Source: Alicyclobacillus mali NBRC 102425 (GTDB lineage: Bacteria; Bacillota; Bacilli; Alicyclobacillales; Alicyclobacillaceae). Taken from it: a stretch of DNA of 64,000 nucleotides. Numbering within the stretch: the stretch's first letter is position 1; the number at the start of each line of letters is the position of its first letter. The position numbers and the translations under genes were made by a program. Below are positions 34,262 to 43,292 of the stretch, piece after piece. A model generated the notes under the pieces. That model was not told the origin of the DNA, did not search any database, and was given only the letters and a program-made list of their open reading frames with translations. The DNA is taken from assembly GCF_001570745.1 (NCBI RefSeq), contig NZ_BCSG01000018.1, positions 1-64,000 of the forward strand, given 5' to 3'.

Positions 34262-35284
34262 TTAAAACGCGCGCTGGTACTGAACCGGGACCTCCGGCTT
34301 TTCCCCGAGGGCAAGAGCGGCGTGAAAGGGCCAATACGGATCGCGCAGGAGACCTCGCGCGATGGCCACCAGGTCCGCATCGCCGTTGGCAATGACGGAC
34401 TCGGCGAGCGCGGGGTGATCCAGCATCCCCACCGCAATGACAGGAACCTGGAGCGCTCCCTTGATCTCGCGTGCTGGCGGAACCTGAAATCCCGGATAGT
34501 TGCCAGGGCGCCGCGCGCCTGGGCGCCCCTCGCCACCTGTCGACACGTGGATGACGTCCGCTCCCGCGTCTCGATACCGCCTGCAAATCTCGATGGCGTG
34601 ATCGACGTCATAACCGCCATCCGCGTACTCGATCGCCGAGACGCGCACGAAGAGCGGCATGCCCGAAGGCAGCTCGGCCTTCACCGCCTGAATCACCTCG
34701 ACGCCAAACAACGCCAGATCCTCGCCGTAGGCGTCCTTGCGCTGGTTGGTGAGCGGTGAGTGGAACTGGTGAATCAGATACCCATGCGCGCCGTGAAGCT
34801 CGATCACGTCGAATCCAGCCTTCACCGCCCTGCGCGCGGCGGCGGCAAACTTCTCCACCATCTGCTTCACTTCGTCAGTCGAAAGTTCGCGCGGCGTTTT
34901 GTACTGCGGCCCGTCAAACCGAATCGGAGATGGCGCCACCGGAACGACGGCATCTTCCGCCTTGCGGCCGGCATGCGCGATCTGAATGCCGATCTTGGCG
35001 CCGTGCGCGTGGCACGCGTCGACGATGCGCTGAAACGGTGGAATGTGATCATCCGACCAGAGGCCGAGATCGTAGTCGGTGATGCGCCCGTCCGGCTCCA
35101 CGTCGGTCATCTCGACGATGATGAGCCCGACGCCGCCCACGGCTCGGCTCGTGTAGTGCGTGAAATGCCAGTCGTTCGGCTTGCCGTCCTTTGCCGTCAC
35201 GGAGTACTGGCACATGGGCGCCATGACAATGCGGTTTTTCAATTCAAGGTTGTGGATGGCGTACGGTGTAAACAGGTGAGCCAT
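34262..35284 (-). CDS. namA: NADPH:flavin oxidoreductase, old yellow enzyme family (NamA/YqjM-type)
   Basis: 340 residues, FMN TIM barrel that reduces activated C=C bonds. The thermophilic-like OYE marks are Cys25 in VMAPMCQYS, the histidine pair in ELHGAHGYLIHQFHSPL, and the FMN phosphate region ADLVAIARGLLRDPYW. The length is close to B. subtilis YqjM (338). ATG 35284 starts the conserved MAHLFTPY; the frame upstream lacks a site. It stands alone between two kinase loci. Confidence 0.93.
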   Translation of the reverse strand: MAHLFTPYAIHNLELKNRIVMAPMCQYSVTAKDGKPNDWHFTHYTSRAVGGVGLIIVEMTDVEPDGRITDYDLGLWSDDHIPPFQRIVDACHAHGAKIGIQIAHAGRKAEDAVVPVAPSPIRFDGPQYKTPRELSTDEVKQMVEKFAAAARRAVKAGFDVIELHGAHGYLIHQFHSPLTNQRKDAYGEDLALFGVEVIQAVKAELPSGMPLFVRVSAIEYADGGYDVDHAIEICRRYRDAGADVIHVSTGGEGRPGARRPGNYPGFQVPPAREIKGALQVPVIAVGMLDHPALAESVIANGDADLVAIARGLLRDPYWPFHAALALGEKPEVPVQYQRAF

Positions 35285-35346
35285 GCGGCCTGCGCTCCCT
35301 TCGGCAGCGTGCGGAGGACCTGCGTGGGCCAACCGCTTTTTCTTGG

Positions 35347-36738
35347 TTAAGAGCTATTCTTTTTATAGCACATGGAGCGCAGGCGGGCAAAACGGCCACT
35401 GCGGCGCTCCGCCGGTGGCCTCAGAGGCAGGCGCACCTCGACTTCGGTCCCCGCGCCGTGCGGTCCGGGGCTCGCAATGCGGATCTGTCCTCCGTGGGCC
35501 TCGGCGATCCACTTGGCAATCGAGAGGCCAAGGCCTGCCCCGCGCGTGGCCCGAGACGGATCGGCCTGGTAAAAGCGGTCAAACACGTGCGGCAGGTGCT
35601 CCTGGGGGATGCCTCGGCCCGTGTCGCACACGGCGAGGATGGCGCCGCTGCCCGAGAGATGCGCGCGAACCTCCACCCAGCCGCCTCGGGGCGTGAAGGC
35701 GATGGCATTGTCGAGCAAGATGCCTACGAGCTCCTGAAGCCGGTCAGCATCCGCCTCCACCATGGCCTCAGCGGCAGAGACGCGAAGTTCGATGCCTTTC
35801 TCTTCGGCGAGCGGCGCGAACCGCTGCGCGGCCTCCCGGGCGACGGCGGCGAGATCGACCGGCTTCGGACGAATGACCGCCTCGCCCTCGTCAGCCTTGG
35901 CGAGCGCGAGCAGATCGTTCACCAGCCTCTGAAGACGGCTCGTCTCGCGATCCAGCGACGCGACGATCTCGCTCACATCCATGATGGTCTCCCCCGGATG
36001 GCGAAACATGCGATCGATCTGCAGCCGCATGACCGCGAGCGGCGTCCGCAGTTCATGGGACGCGTTGGCGACGAATCGCCGCTGTTCTTCGAAGCTCCTG
36101 CGGATGGGGCGAAGCGCGCGGGAGGCAAGGGCAAACCCGGCGCCTGCGGAGACAACGGAAAACAAGCCGGCGGAGGCGCTCAAAATGGTCAGCAGCTCGC
36201 GCAGAAAGGCGACATCCTGGGCACGGTTGTACAGGATCATCACGGCGTTGGCCGACTGCGCGCCGACTCGCACCGGCCTTGGCGGGACCACTTTCATCCC
36301 CAAGAAAGGCACGCCCCCGAAGCTCGCCTCGCGTGGACGCGCGCCGAATCCGTACGTCGCGACGAGCGCCACTTCAGACGACGTGAAGCTGCCCGTTGGC
36401 GATTGCGATACCACCCTTGTGCCGTCGAGCAGCACATACACCAGATGTTGTTCGCGCGTCTCGTTCACCTCCGCCAGCCATCGGTCCGCGTCAGGTCCGG
36501 GGGGAATGGCATGACCTCGCGCGAGAGGCGCAGCCGCATCGCCGTCGGCATCGCCCGGGAGAATCTGATCATCCCGGCACGCGCGCAGATTGGCGGCGGC
36601 AGCGCTCATCGTGGCGATCTCGTCCGCGCGGACGCGGTGATCGGTAAACGCATAGACGACTGCGCTGAAAAGAAGGAGAATGCCGGCAAATACGGCGGTG
36701 TACAGGAGCACAAGGCGAAGCGCAGTTTTCCGAAACAC
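35347..36738 (-). CDS. Membrane sensor histidine kinase
   Basis: 463 residues. TM1 is at about residues 8-31, an extracytoplasmic sensor of about 145 residues follows, TM2 is near 180-205, then a short HAMP-like linker, HisKA with the His in FVANASHELRTPLAVMR, and HATPase (LLDNAIAFTPRGG, DTGRGIP, GAGLGLSIAKW). GTG 36738 starts immediately after the response regulator stop, so the pair is translationally linked. The signal is unknown. Confidence 0.93.
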   Translation of the reverse strand: MFRKTALRLVLLYTAVFAGILLLFSAVVYAFTDHRVRADEIATMSAAAANLRACRDDQILPGDADGDAAAPLARGHAIPPGPDADRWLAEVNETREQHLVYVLLDGTRVVSQSPTGSFTSSEVALVATYGFGARPREASFGGVPFLGMKVVPPRPVRVGAQSANAVMILYNRAQDVAFLRELLTILSASAGLFSVVSAGAGFALASRALRPIRRSFEEQRRFVANASHELRTPLAVMRLQIDRMFRHPGETIMDVSEIVASLDRETSRLQRLVNDLLALAKADEGEAVIRPKPVDLAAVAREAAQRFAPLAEEKGIELRVSAAEAMVEADADRLQELVGILLDNAIAFTPRGGWVEVRAHLSGSGAILAVCDTGRGIPQEHLPHVFDRFYQADPSRATRGAGLGLSIAKWIAEAHGGQIRIASPGPHGAGTEVEVRLPLRPPAERRSGRFARLRSMCYKKNSS

Positions 36739-37413
36739 TCACGGGTCACTCCACATGTAGCCGACGTTGCGGACCGTGCGAATGGCGGCGTCGTACCCGA
36801 AAGGATGCAACTTCTTTCGCAGGTAATGGACGTACAGATCCACCGTCGTATCCATGACATCCGAATCAATTCCCCAGACGCGGTGGAAGATGCGCTCGCG
36901 CAGGAGAATCTGTCCGCGGTGGCTGAGCAGGTATTCGAGCAAATCGAATTCCTTGTCGCTCAACTTGACGGGCTCGTCCTCAAACATCACGCGGCGGGCC
37001 AGCGGATCCAAGACGAGAGGGCCGGATCGAAGCGTCATGTCCGTGCCCAACTCTCGATTGCGGCGCAATAAAGCCCGCAGCCTGGCCAAAAACTCCTCAG
37101 TGGCGAACGGTTTTGGCAAGTAATCGTCTCCACCCGCGTTGAGTCCTTGAACGCGGTGGTCGACATCGCCCAATGCCGTGAGAAACAGAACCGGCACGTG
37201 GACGCGCTTGTCCCGCAGGGCTCGGACGAGATCGTAGCCCGACAGGCCGGGCAGCATGACGTCGACGACGAGCGCGTCATACACCGCAGTCTCTGCGAGA
37301 TAGAGCCCATCCTCGCCGTCATACGCCACATCCACCTGAAACGACTCCTCGCGCAAGACCTCGGCGAGTGCGTCCGACAAACCCTGATCGTCTTCCACGA
37401 GAAGGATGCGCAT
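36739..37413 (-). CDS. OmpR/PhoB-family response regulator
   Basis: 224 residues. The receiver domain has Asp51 as phosphoacceptor (ALVVDVMLPG) and the conserved lysine in YLPKPF; the C-terminal winged helix carries LSDKEFDLLEYLLSHRGQIL and VDLYVHYLRKKL. ATG 37413 follows GGAGG by 6 bases and starts MRILLVEDD; upstream codons are not supported. It is the first gene of a two-gene operon with its sensor kinase. Targets are not evident from the window. Confidence 0.95.
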   Translation of the reverse strand: MRILLVEDDQGLSDALAEVLREESFQVDVAYDGEDGLYLAETAVYDALVVDVMLPGLSGYDLVRALRDKRVHVPVLFLTALGDVDHRVQGLNAGGDDYLPKPFATEEFLARLRALLRRNRELGTDMTLRSGPLVLDPLARRVMFEDEPVKLSDKEFDLLEYLLSHRGQILLRERIFHRVWGIDSDVMDTTVDLYVHYLRKKLHPFGYDAAIRTVRNVGYMWSDP

Positions 37414-37590
37414 AACGCCCTCCAAACGCTGCTGTTGCTTGAATCGGACACCCGACACCGAGTCGGCGAAAGGTCCCACAAGAAAATACGCGGTCAAGCT
37501 TGAAATCGGCTTGGAAGCGTGCCGTTCCAATCCGGTTTTGAGGTCTCTTCAACAAAATGATGACTTGGACTAGAAACGGAGGGGCATGGC

Positions 37591-38037
37591 TTGTCTGGGC
37601 TCGAACATCTCTTACCAAGCACGATCCACCCGATGGTGGTGCACTTCACCATCGCCATCGCGTATCTCGCCGGTGCCGCAGGGCTCGTGGGCGGAGTGCG
37701 CCAGACGTCGTTTTGGTCTCGGGCGTTTCTGTATCTTCTCCTGCTCGGCATCCTCGCCACCGCATCGGCCGCCGTCGCGGGTGTCGTCAGCGAGTCCTAC
37801 CTCGCCAGGATTCCCGCACCGGTCGCACCACTGCTGCACACGCACAAGGAATACGGCCTGTTTACAGGCGCCTTCCAGGTGATTGCCACCGCCCTCCAAC
37901 TCGCATGGGGAACCCGGCGCAGCCGCGTCTCCTGGCTCGCGGTCGTCTGTGCCGTCATTGCCTGCGTGTTCGTCACCATGGCGGGCCACCTCGGCGGCAC
38001 CATGGTGTACCACTATGGGCTCGGGGTCAGGGCCTGA
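37591..38037 (+). CDS. DUF2231-like membrane protein
   Basis: 148 residues, four hydrophobic helices, starting LPSTIHPMVVHFTIAIAYLA, the pattern of DUF2231 proteins, which may bind haem or quinone in the membrane (function not established). TTG 37591 lies 6 bases after GGAGGGG. The last codons form part of a large hairpin shared with the convergent symporter gene. Confidence 0.78.
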   Translation: MSGLEHLLPSTIHPMVVHFTIAIAYLAGAAGLVGGVRQTSFWSRAFLYLLLLGILATASAAVAGVVSESYLARIPAPVAPLLHTHKEYGLFTGAFQVIATALQLAWGTRRSRVSWLAVVCAVIACVFVTMAGHLGGTMVYHYGLGVRA

Positions 38038-38055
38038 AGCCCTCGCCCCGAGCCC
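38017..38055. terminator. Large bidirectional hairpin
   Basis: GGGCTCGGGG (38017-38026) pairs with CCCCGAGCCC (38046-38055) around an inner AGGGC/GCCCT stem. It covers the DUF2231 stop codon and lies 18 bases beyond the convergent symporter stop. Confidence 0.65.
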
Positions 38056-38073
38056 GCCCCAGCGCGGGTTGTG

Positions 38074-39543
38074 TCAGGCATCATATTCGCCCGCCCGATG
38101 AACCGGAATGTCGGCGGCCCGCAGCGCCGTGCGGCGCATGTCCCAAGAACGGGTTGCCGCCGACACGAGCAGCGTGACGACAAAGTTGGCCGCCAGTGCG
38201 ATGAACCCGCTGTTCAGCCCGGCGACGATGGTGTGATCCGTGAGCGCAAAATACGCCACCAACAGGACACCTACGAGAATTCCGCAGGCGGCACCCGGCA
38301 AGGTGACCCAGGCGCGCCGCCACACACACAGGAAGACCGATGGGAAGAACTGCGTCACGAAGTTGTATCCCATGAGAAGTAGCGCCACAATGGCCGCGTT
38401 CGAGTGAATCGAAAAGAGAAATGTGACGGCGGCCACCAGCCAAACCACCACGCGGGCCACGGTCTGGACCTCCCCCGCACCAGCATTTGGCCGCAATGGG
38501 CGATACAGATTCTCGGCCACGAGCGTGCCGGCAGTCATCAGCATGAGCGATCCCGGCACCATGGCCGTCAACACACCCGCGCCGCCAATCACACCCACAG
38601 CCCACGCCGGAAACACGTGCTCCACGGCCGCGAGCAGGGCAAGATTGCTGTTCTTGAGACCAGGAACAATCAGGATGGCCGCGAATCCCGCAAAGAAGAC
38701 GAACAGCAGGATAAGTTGGTAGAGCGGGAGAAACGTCGCGTTGCGCCGAAACACGCGCTCGTTCTTAGCTGTGTACACGGCTCCAAAGGCGTGCGGCCAC
38801 ATGTAAAAACCGAGGCCCGTGAGGGCCACTGTCGAGATGAACCACGGGACGCCCATCCCTTTGGCACCCAATTGTAAAAAGCCGGGCCGGAGGTGGGCAA
38901 TGGATGTGAACATGGCGTGAAGACCGCCGACGCGGGCCGGCAACAGGATGCCCACAGCCACGACGACCGCGAGAATGGCGAGATCTTTCAACACCGCCGT
39001 CCAGGCGGTGCCGTGCACCCCACTCAGCGTCACATACAGCGCGAGCACCAGCATGGCGATCGCAATGGCCCACGCCTCCGGCAAGCGGCCGTAGGATGCC
39101 ATTTGCACAATCAAACCAAGTCCGGTCATCTGCGATTGCAGATACGGCACCAGCGCAATCACGCCGACGATGGCGACCAACGCGCCGAGGAGCCTGCTGT
39201 CAAATTGGGCCGTGAAGAAATCGGGTTGAGACAGAAGATTGCGCGCTTTGGCGTAGCGCCAAATGGGCGGTAGCAGGAAATACGAGAGAACGTACGCCAC
39301 GGCCCCATACGCCAAAATGTACGCTGCGGGCCCACCCGTGCCGTACGCCCACCCACTTCCACCGAGAAAGGTGAACGTCGTGTAGATTTCCCCCGCCAAG
39401 AGGAGAAAGACGAAAAGAGCTCCAAAACCGCGCCCGGCCACCGCCCACTGCTCGAGATCCATCCGCTTGTGCGCTCGCGACCACAGCGCGAGGACAAATG
39501 CGACAGCGATGGCCACCGCGATGATGACAAGAGGTGCACTCAA
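38074..39543 (-). CDS. Sodium:solute symporter (SSS family)
   Basis: 489 residues, about 13 helices, SSSF family (GRGFGALFVFLLLAGEIYTT, FLGGSGWAYGTGG, LYVTLSGVHGTAWTAVLKD). Related proteins carry monocarboxylates, pantothenate or proline; the substrate here is unknown. TTG 39543 follows an AGGAGGAG site that includes the stop of the DUF3311 gene. The pairing with a small DUF3311 partner is typical of this subgroup. Confidence 0.9.
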   Translation of the reverse strand: MSAPLVIIAVAIAVAFVLALWSRAHKRMDLEQWAVAGRGFGALFVFLLLAGEIYTTFTFLGGSGWAYGTGGPAAYILAYGAVAYVLSYFLLPPIWRYAKARNLLSQPDFFTAQFDSRLLGALVAIVGVIALVPYLQSQMTGLGLIVQMASYGRLPEAWAIAIAMLVLALYVTLSGVHGTAWTAVLKDLAILAVVVAVGILLPARVGGLHAMFTSIAHLRPGFLQLGAKGMGVPWFISTVALTGLGFYMWPHAFGAVYTAKNERVFRRNATFLPLYQLILLFVFFAGFAAILIVPGLKNSNLALLAAVEHVFPAWAVGVIGGAGVLTAMVPGSLMLMTAGTLVAENLYRPLRPNAGAGEVQTVARVVVWLVAAVTFLFSIHSNAAIVALLLMGYNFVTQFFPSVFLCVWRRAWVTLPGAACGILVGVLLVAYFALTDHTIVAGLNSGFIALAANFVVTLLVSAATRSWDMRRTALRAADIPVHRAGEYDA

Positions 39544-39546
39544 CGC

Positions 39547-39738
39547 TCACTCCTCCTTTCGATTGGCCGGATCGCACGCGTACACGATGGCCATGACCAG
39601 GGACGTGAAGACAATGCACACCACCATGTAGAAAAACAGGAACGGCATACCGAGCACAATGGGATAGGTTCGGTTTGCGAACACCACGCCGACGAAAATA
39701 CAGAGCACAGGGATGAGCGCGAGCGCACGGATGGACAA
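39547..39738 (-). CDS. DUF3311 small membrane protein, symporter partner
   Basis: 63 residues with two hydrophobic helices (LALIPVLCIFVGVVFANR and PFLFFYMVVCIVFTSLVMAI), the usual DUF3311 form. It is found directly upstream of SSS symporters and is probably an accessory subunit. TTG 39738 follows GGAGGG by 7-8 bases. It ends 3 bases before the symporter start. Confidence 0.85.
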   Translation of the reverse strand: MSIRALALIPVLCIFVGVVFANRTYPIVLGMPFLFFYMVVCIVFTSLVMAIVYACDPANRKEE

Positions 39739-39846
39739 TGCGATCCCTCCTTCCTATGGCGTATTTTTCGGAATCGAACGATAAACCAGACGACAAGTGA
39801 CTATAGAATGCATGGTATTCGGCGCGTCGTCGAGAATTCCTGCCAG

Positions 39847-39884
39847 CAAAGAAAGCGGCCCGCGCTCATCCGAACGCAGGCCGC
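39847..39884 (-). terminator. Rho-independent terminator of the GNAT gene
   Basis: On the minus strand GCGGCC and GGCCGC form a stem, extended by TGCG/CGCG, and TTTCTTT follows. It begins within the last codons of the acetyltransferase gene and separates it from the DUF3311-symporter unit. Confidence 0.75.
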
Positions 39885-40726
39885 AGAAGTGCGTAGAGGT
39901 GTTGCCGCTGGCCGGGAAGCGCGGGCGCGCCGCGCAACATCATCACCGAGGATGCCTGTCCCTCAAAGCCGAGCTTGCGAAGGCGATGCAGAAAGGAAGA
40001 ACGTTCGGCCGGCACATCCATCGCAATCGAACCGTCCACGTCTTCCGCCAGCAGGTGCATGAGGTGGAGCGCCATGATGTCGTTCTGCGCAACAATCGGC
40101 CCCAGGCGCATCCCGGTTGCAGATGAGAGCGCCAAGCCGATGCCCTGGACCTTGTTGGCCTCGTCTCGAACCGCGATGACCTTGTCCGCCGCGCGAACCA
40201 CGCGCGGAAGCAGTTGCGAGCGGTCGGCGCCGAAGGCGGCCCCATCCAATCTGTACGCGTCCTCGAGCCACGCGTCGTCCGAAGCGTCTGCCGCCATCGG
40301 CTCCTGCGGAAGATGCGGCGCAAGCACGCGATCCGCCCGAAGCCGCACCACCTCTCCAACCGCGCGGAACCCGAACCGAGCGTAGAGCGGCGCGAGTTCC
40401 TTTCGAGCCACCAGGCCGACGGGTACGGGACCCGCCCCTAGGTCAAGCTGGCGCAGGGCGTGATCGATCAGTTTGCCGCCGAGGCCTCTGCGCTGAACAT
40501 CCGGCACAACGGCGACGTTCCCGAGCCATGCGAGGCTCTGGCCATGCCGGTACACGCTTGCGACGCCCGCGAGTTGACCATCCAAGTACGCGCCCCACGC
40601 CTCGCCGGTGGCAAACAACAGGTCGATCTCGGCGGGATCAAACCGCCACCCCACCGACTCCACCACATTGGCCCATGCGGCGCGATCCGCCTCTCCCAGG
40701 CGAGAAATCACCCATTCCGTTGCCAT
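39866..40726 (-). CDS. GNAT-family N-acetyltransferase, two-domain
   Basis: 286 residues. The N-terminal GNAT domain has the acetyl-CoA motif VAVVPDVQRRGLGGKLIDHA and LYARFGFRAVGE; the C-terminal half is a second GNAT-like domain (GIGLALSSATGMRLGPIVAQ, LHRLRKLGFEGQ) as in YitH-type proteins. The substrate is unknown. ATG 40726 follows AGGAGG. Confidence 0.85.
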   Translation of the reverse strand: MATEWVISRLGEADRAAWANVVESVGWRFDPAEIDLLFATGEAWGAYLDGQLAGVASVYRHGQSLAWLGNVAVVPDVQRRGLGGKLIDHALRQLDLGAGPVPVGLVARKELAPLYARFGFRAVGEVVRLRADRVLAPHLPQEPMAADASDDAWLEDAYRLDGAAFGADRSQLLPRVVRAADKVIAVRDEANKVQGIGLALSSATGMRLGPIVAQNDIMALHLMHLLAEDVDGSIAMDVPAERSSFLHRLRKLGFEGQASSVMMLRGAPALPGQRQHLYALLRPAFG

Positions 40727-40773
40727 GCGTGCCTCCTGTGCGCCGGTTTTCGCGCCTTAGCGCGATGATCATA

Positions 40774-40801
40774 CGAAAACATCACCCAATGTGGGTGATG
40801 T
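40774..40801 (-). terminator. rnpB: Terminator of rnpB
   Basis: On the minus strand ACATCACCCA pairs with TGGGTGATGT around a 3-base loop, followed by TTTTCG. It lies 22 bases past the 3' end of the RNase P RNA. Confidence 0.8.
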
Positions 40802-40822
40802 CCGCTCCGCGACGATATGTAC

Positions 40823-41228
40823 GCGAAGAAGCAAGCCTGTAAGCCGAGTTCTGTCCTCCTGTGCTGCAAGCGGCGTGACGCCTCGCACGTGTGGAGTGGC
40901 AATCATCTATCTAGGCCGACCGTTGCCAGCCGGCTCCAGCGACCAACCCGGGCGCGCGGCGGGCCACCGCATCAGCGCCCCTACTTGGTCTTGCTCCGGG
41001 TGGGGTTTACCTAGCCAGCCCGTCTCCGGGCTGCTGGTGCGCTCTTACCGCACCGTTGCACCCTTGCCTGAGCTCAAACGAGCCATCGGCGGTCTGCATT
41101 TCTGTAGCACTTTCCCTGAGATCGCTCTCGCCGGACGTTATCCGGCACCCTGCCCTGTGGAGCTCGGACTTTCCTCCCGTGCAGCCTCGCGGCTCGCACC
41201 GGCGATTGCCCGGCTTACTTCTTCGCAT
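40823..41228 (-). ncRNA. rnpB: RNase P RNA, A-type
   Basis: Catalytic RNA that removes 5' leaders from pre-tRNAs. The ends pair (GCGAAGAAG at 41226-41218 with 40831-40823, helix P1). Conserved stretches on the minus strand are GAGGAAAGTCCGAGCTCC, CAGGGTGCCGG, GGGAAAGTGCTACAGAAA, GCGGTAAGAGCGCACC, GGTAAACCCCACCCGGAGC, AGATAGATGATTGCC and ACAGAACTCGGCTTACAGG. The P13/P14 segment GCGGTAAGAGCGCACC and the CACCCGGAGCAAG region follow the E. coli-like A-type layout, not the B-type of Bacillus. Confidence 0.95.
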
Positions 41229-41238
41229 CAGCATGCAG

Positions 41239-41267
41239 AGTATACTCGGATTTCGCCTCACATGCAA
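41239..41267 (-). promoter_or_regulatory. rnpB: SigA-type promoter of rnpB
   Basis: TTGCAT (41267-41262) and TATACT (41244-41239) on the minus strand, 17 bases apart. The predicted start near 41232 coincides with the 5' end of the RNase P RNA. Confidence 0.75.
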
Positions 41268-41404
41268 TGGCGGATTCCGGCGATCTCGCCCGCCGCTGGA
41301 TGCATACCCGCCCATCTTTTGTTATGGTAAGGGTAAGTCCAACATGTGCGCTTCAGATGAGACACGATTTCAAGGCAACACGTGCTTGAGAGGAGTGGAT
41401 CATC

Positions 41405-42178
41405 TTGTTGACGCGAAGACCCGGAGTCACCGTGCTGCACCTGGACGAAAGCCTGGCGATTCAGTCGCTCCCATTCCCGCCCGAGCACGAGGTCGTGCGG
41501 CTGGACGATATCCCGGGAACGCACGGCATGTGCGATCCGTTTGCGGCGCGCGCCATCGAGCAGCGCCTCGCCCGCCGAGCGTTCCACGGCGTAACGCTGA
41601 TTGGGAGCGGCACCTACCACTACGTCACCTACTTCCTTCTCCGCGAATGCCAGGAGCCGTTTTCGCTGGTCTTGTTCGACCATCACACCGACTGCGCCGA
41701 AGAACCGCCCCTCCTGTCCTGTGGAAACTGGGTGAGGCGCGCGCTCTTTCGCGTGCCGAAGCTCCGCCGTGTGGTCATCGTGGGCGCGCGCGACGCTGGC
41801 GAATTGCGCCATCTCGGCCGCCGACACCCGGATGTCACGCTTATCGATGAAACGGAGATCTCGTCGCTTCCGGCGCCGCGGAGGCTCGCGCAACGCGTGC
41901 TCGATGCCGCCGGGAGTCATCCGGTGTACGTGAGCATCGACAAAGACGTGCTCCATCCGGCCGACGCGGCCACCGACTGGGACGGAGGCACCATGCGCCT
42001 GCGGATGCTTCTGTACGCCCTCGTCGCCCTCCGGCGCCGCCGACGCATCCTGGGCGTCGATCTCTGCGGCGAATGGCCCGTCTCCCCCGTTGGCGCGGTG
42101 AGCGCCCAGTCCCTTCGGCAAGTCCGGAAGAACGAGGTCGCCAACCGCGCCATTCTCCTCACCCTGCGATCCGGCTGA
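41405..42178 (+). CDS. Arginase/agmatinase-fold protein with altered metal site
   Basis: 257 residues. Metal-binding motifs of the ureohydrolase fold are recognisable: LFDHHTDC (canonical DAHxD) and VSIDKDVLHP (canonical SxDxDxxDP), but the last Asp of the second motif is His, and the usual GGDHS is replaced by GSGTYHYVT. It may therefore act on something other than arginine or agmatine. TTG 41405 lies 9 bases after AGGAG. Stands alone, 4 bases from the convergent nif3 stop. Confidence 0.75.
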   Translation: MLTRRPGVTVLHLDESLAIQSLPFPPEHEVVRLDDIPGTHGMCDPFAARAIEQRLARRAFHGVTLIGSGTYHYVTYFLLRECQEPFSLVLFDHHTDCAEEPPLLSCGNWVRRALFRVPKLRRVVIVGARDAGELRHLGRRHPDVTLIDETEISSLPAPRRLAQRVLDAAGSHPVYVSIDKDVLHPADAATDWDGGTMRLRMLLYALVALRRRRRILGVDLCGEWPVSPVGAVSAQSLRQVRKNEVANRAILLTLRSG

Positions 42179-42182
42179 CGCC

Positions 42183-43292
42183 TCACACAAAGCGCCACGG
42201 GTCGACGCCCTCGACGTCCACGCGGACCTCGACTCCCGGCCCCAAAGCCTCACCCAGCTTGCGGGCCACGGCCTCGCAAACTGGCGCCTCGAGCGCCGCG
42301 TGCGGCACGTCGACAATGGCGAGCCCGTCGTGCACGGCGTCCGCCGCCTGATGGTGCGACACGTCCGCGGTGACCAGCGCGTCGGCACCGAGAGCCAAGG
42401 CGCGTGGAATCCACCCACTCCCAGAACCTCCGAGCACGGCGATCTTCTGCACGCTCGCCCGCGGGCAACCCGCGTACCGAAGGTGGGGCAGGTGAAAGGC
42501 GCGCCTCACCCGATCCACAAAGGACTCGAGTTCCATGGGTTCCGGCAGCGTGCCGATGCGCCCGATTCCGAACGGGCGGCCAGGAACCGCCAGCGGATAG
42601 ATGTCATATGCCACTTCCTCATACGGATGCGCCTTCAGCATGCTCGCGACGATGCGGTCGAGATCGCGCTCGTAGGCAATGGTCTCCAGCCGCACCTCGT
42701 CCACCAGTTCGAGCTTGCCCTCCTCGCCGATATACGGATGGGTGCCGGGCCCCGGCTTGAACGATCCCGTCCCAGGCGTACCAAACGTGCAGTGCGAATA
42801 CGCGCCGATGTGGCCTGCCCCTGCATCCCCGAGCGCCTGGCGAACCGCGTCCACGTGCGACACCGGCACGAAGACGACCACCTTGGCAAGTTTGTCACGC
42901 CCCGTGACGTCCAGCAATTCGGGCTGGCTGAGGCCCAACTTCTCCACGATCACGTCGTTGACGCCGCCAGGCGCGCAGTCGAGATTGGTGTGCGCCGCAA
43001 AGAAAGCGGTCTGCTGCGCGACCAGCTTCGCGACCATGGCCTGGCGGGGCTTGTCCCAGCGAATCTCGGACAGCGGCCGAAAGAGAAGCGCATGGTGCGC
43101 GACGATCATATCCGCTCCCCATGCCACAGCGCGATCCACCACGTCGGGCGTCACTTCGAGCGTCACCACGAGCTTCGCGACGGGTCGGGCGGGATCGCCC
43201 AGTTGAAGCCCGATGCGATCGCCCTCCATCGCCATGTGGGGCGGCGCGATGACATCCATCGCCCGCATGACGTCGGCAACCGTCACCTGCAT
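42183..43292 (-). CDS. Nif3-like dinuclear metal protein (YqfO family)
   Basis: 369 residues. NIF3 halves flank an inserted PII-like domain, as in B. subtilis YqfO: VTLEVTPDVVDRAVAWGADMIVAHHALLF, FFAAHTNLDCAPGGVND in the first part, VVFVPVSHVDAVRQALGDAG in the insert, and ALVTADVSHHQAADAVHDG near the end. The biochemical role is debated (GTP cyclohydrolase type 2-like). The start overlaps the trmK stop, the same pair as in Bacillus. Confidence 0.92.
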   Translation of the reverse strand: MQVTVADVMRAMDVIAPPHMAMEGDRIGLQLGDPARPVAKLVVTLEVTPDVVDRAVAWGADMIVAHHALLFRPLSEIRWDKPRQAMVAKLVAQQTAFFAAHTNLDCAPGGVNDVIVEKLGLSQPELLDVTGRDKLAKVVVFVPVSHVDAVRQALGDAGAGHIGAYSHCTFGTPGTGSFKPGPGTHPYIGEEGKLELVDEVRLETIAYERDLDRIVASMLKAHPYEEVAYDIYPLAVPGRPFGIGRIGTLPEPMELESFVDRVRRAFHLPHLRYAGCPRASVQKIAVLGGSGSGWIPRALALGADALVTADVSHHQAADAVHDGLAIVDVPHAALEAPVCEAVARKLGEALGPGVEVRVDVEGVDPWRFV

